A model generated the notes under the pieces. The model made no database searches and had not been told where the DNA came from. It was given only the letters and a program-made list of their open reading frames with translations. From Halichondria panicea (Eukaryota > Porifera > Demospongiae > Suberitida > Halichondriidae), in assembly GCF_963675165.1 (NCBI RefSeq), contig NC_087392.1, forward strand, positions 5,764,376 through 5,828,375: a stretch of 64,000 nucleotides of DNA. Direction: 5' to 3'. Of the stretch, positions 62,533 through 64,000 are shown in pieces. The position numbers were made by a program, and so were the translations under genes. The first letter of the stretch is position 1; each line of letters begins with the position of its first letter.

Positions 62533-64000
62533 TTAGGGTTAGGGTTAGGGTTAGGGTTAGGGTTAGGGTTAGGGTTAGGGTTAGGGTTAGGGTTAGGGTT
62601 AGGGTTAGGGTTAGGGTTAGGGTTAGGGTTAGGGTTAGGGTTAGGGTTAGGGTTAGGGTTAGGGTTAGGGTTAGGGTTAGGGTTAGGGTTAGGGTTAGGG
62701 TTAGGGTTAGGGTTAGGGTTAGGGTTAGGGTTAGGGTTAGGGTTAGGGTTAGGGTTAGGGTTAGGGTTAGGGTTAGGGTTAGGGTTAGGGTTAGGGTTAG
62801 GGTTAGGGTTAGGGTTAGGGTTAGGGTTAGGGTTAGGGTTAGGGTTAGGGTTAGGGTTAGGGTTAGGGTTAGGGTTAGGGTTAGGGTTAGGGTTAGGGTT
62901 AGGGTTAGGGTTAGGGTTAGGGTTAGGGTTAGGGTTAGGGTTAGGGTTAGGGTTAGGGTTAGGGTTAGGGTTAGGGTTAGGGTTAGGGTTAGGGTTAGGG
63001 TTAGGGTTAGGGTTAGGGTTAGGGTTAGGGTTAGGGTTAGGGTTAGGGTTAGGGTTAGGGTTAGGGTTAGGGTTAGGGTTAGGGTTAGGGTTAGGGTTAG
63101 GGTTAGGGTTAGGGTTAGGGTTAGGGTTAGGGTTAGGGTTAGGGTTAGGGTTAGGGTTAGGGTTAGGGTTAGGGTTAGGGTTAGGGTTAGGGTTAGGGTT
63201 AGGGTTAGGGTTAGGGTTAGGGTTAGGGTTAGGGTTAGGGTTAGGGTTAGGGTTAGGGTTAGGGTTAGGGTTAGGGTTAGGGTTAGGGTTAGGGTTAGGG
63301 TTAGGGTTAGGGTTAGGGTTAGGGTTAGGGTTAGGGTTAGGGTTAGGGTTAGGGTTAGGGTTAGGGTTAGGGTTAGGGTTAGGGTTAGGGTTAGGGTTAG
63401 GGTTAGGGTTAGGGTTAGGGTTAGGGTTAGGGTTAGGGTTAGGGTTAGGGTTAGGGTTAGGGTTAGGGTTAGGGTTAGGGTTAGGGTTAGGGTTAGGGTT
63501 AGGGTTAGGGTTAGGGTTAGGGTTAGGGTTAGGGTTAGGGTTAGGGTTAGGGTTAGGGTTAGGGTTAGGGTTAGGGTTAGGGTTAGGGTTAGGGTTAGGG
63601 TTAGGGTTAGGGTTAGGGTTAGGGTTAGGGTTAGGGTTAGGGTTAGGGTTAGGGTTAGGGTTAGGGTTAGGGTTAGGGTTAGGGTTAGGGTTAGGGTTAG
63701 GGTTAGGGTTAGGGTTAGGGTTAGGGTTAGGGTTAGGGTTAGGGTTAGGGTTAGGGTTAGGGTTAGGGTTAGGGTTAGGGTTAGGGTTAGGGTTAGGGTT
63801 AGGGTTAGGGTTAGGGTTAGGGTTAGGGTTAGGGTTAGGGTTAGGGTTAGGGTTAGGGTTAGGGTTAGGGTTAGGGTTAGGGTTAGGGTTAGGGTTAGGG
63901 TTAGGGTTAGGGTTAGGGTTAGGGTTAGGGTTAGGGTTAGGGTTAGGGTTAGGGTTAGGGTTAGGGTTAGGGTTAGGGTTAGGGTTAGGGTTAGGGTTAG
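62533..64000 (+). repeat. Telomere, (TTAGGG)n
   Basis: From 62533 to the window end the sequence is TTAGGG without interruption: 244 units and 4 bases, always in phase. The G-rich strand runs 5' to 3' outward, as expected at a right chromosome end. No variant repeats are seen. Confidence 0.99.

Overview
This window is the right-hand end of a eukaryotic chromosome. The last 1.47 kb is an unbroken (TTAGGG)n telomere, about 12 kb of subtelomeric tandem repeats lie inside it, and the first ~50 kb is ordinary gene-rich DNA. The genes are animal-type: short GT-AG introns, 100-400 bp gaps between genes, and TMTC4, ENGASE, EIF2S3, NFYC, SQSTM1, SREBF, NSDHL, CLN5, TRMT13 and NFU1 orthologues. NSDHL together with SREBP argues against insects and nematodes, which do not make sterols de novo. 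The compact gene structure and the kinase/Kelch fusion fit a sponge or another early-branching animal. That placement is inference; no species is claimed.

Layout. On the minus strand, TMTC4 (283-4485), ENGASE (4604-11421) and EIF2S3 (11825-15425) run head to tail. Next come a probable non-coding spliced transcript on the plus strand (about 15.6-17.9 kb), two minisatellites, and a tandemly duplicated segment with exon-like pieces that I could not identify (20.2-22.8 kb). NFYC and SQSTM1 follow on the minus strand, SREBF on plus, NSDHL on minus and CLN5 on plus. An F-box/WD40 gene on minus (37.9 to about 45.3 kb) has a 4.1-kb intron that holds a complete three-exon pseudokinase-Kelch gene on the same strand. 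TRMT13 (46.5-47.8 kb) and NFU1 (49.4-50.5 kb) are the last recognisable genes. NFU1 already sits between two blocks of a ~0.7-kb subtelomeric repeat. From there to the end are a 1.2-kb tandem repeat, the second 0.7-kb block, an 87/95-bp higher-order array, an AT-rich array, 35 length-perfect copies of a 31-bp repeat, and the telomere.

How the genes fit together. NF-YC (a subunit of the CCAAT factor that co-operates with SREBP in vertebrates), SREBP itself, NSDHL (a sterol-synthesis enzyme) and two lysosome/autophagy genes (SQSTM1, CLN5) are consecutive. SQSTM1/SREBF and NSDHL/CLN5 are head-to-head pairs with short shared promoters. The NSDHL/CLN5 promoter holds a 9/10 match to the sterol regulatory element and a MARE/NF-E2-like site.

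Non-coding structure. Introns are full of minisatellites and small inverted-repeat elements. In at least five genes a tandem repeat is built on a splice junction, so that the acceptor (or, in NFYC, the donor) is copied several times. One ENGASE intron carries a stray exon that reads as SLC35F5, inside a dispersed palindromic element. These, the same-strand nested gene and the telomere junction are the main things to check. I found no CRISPR array, virus or other dedicated defence system.
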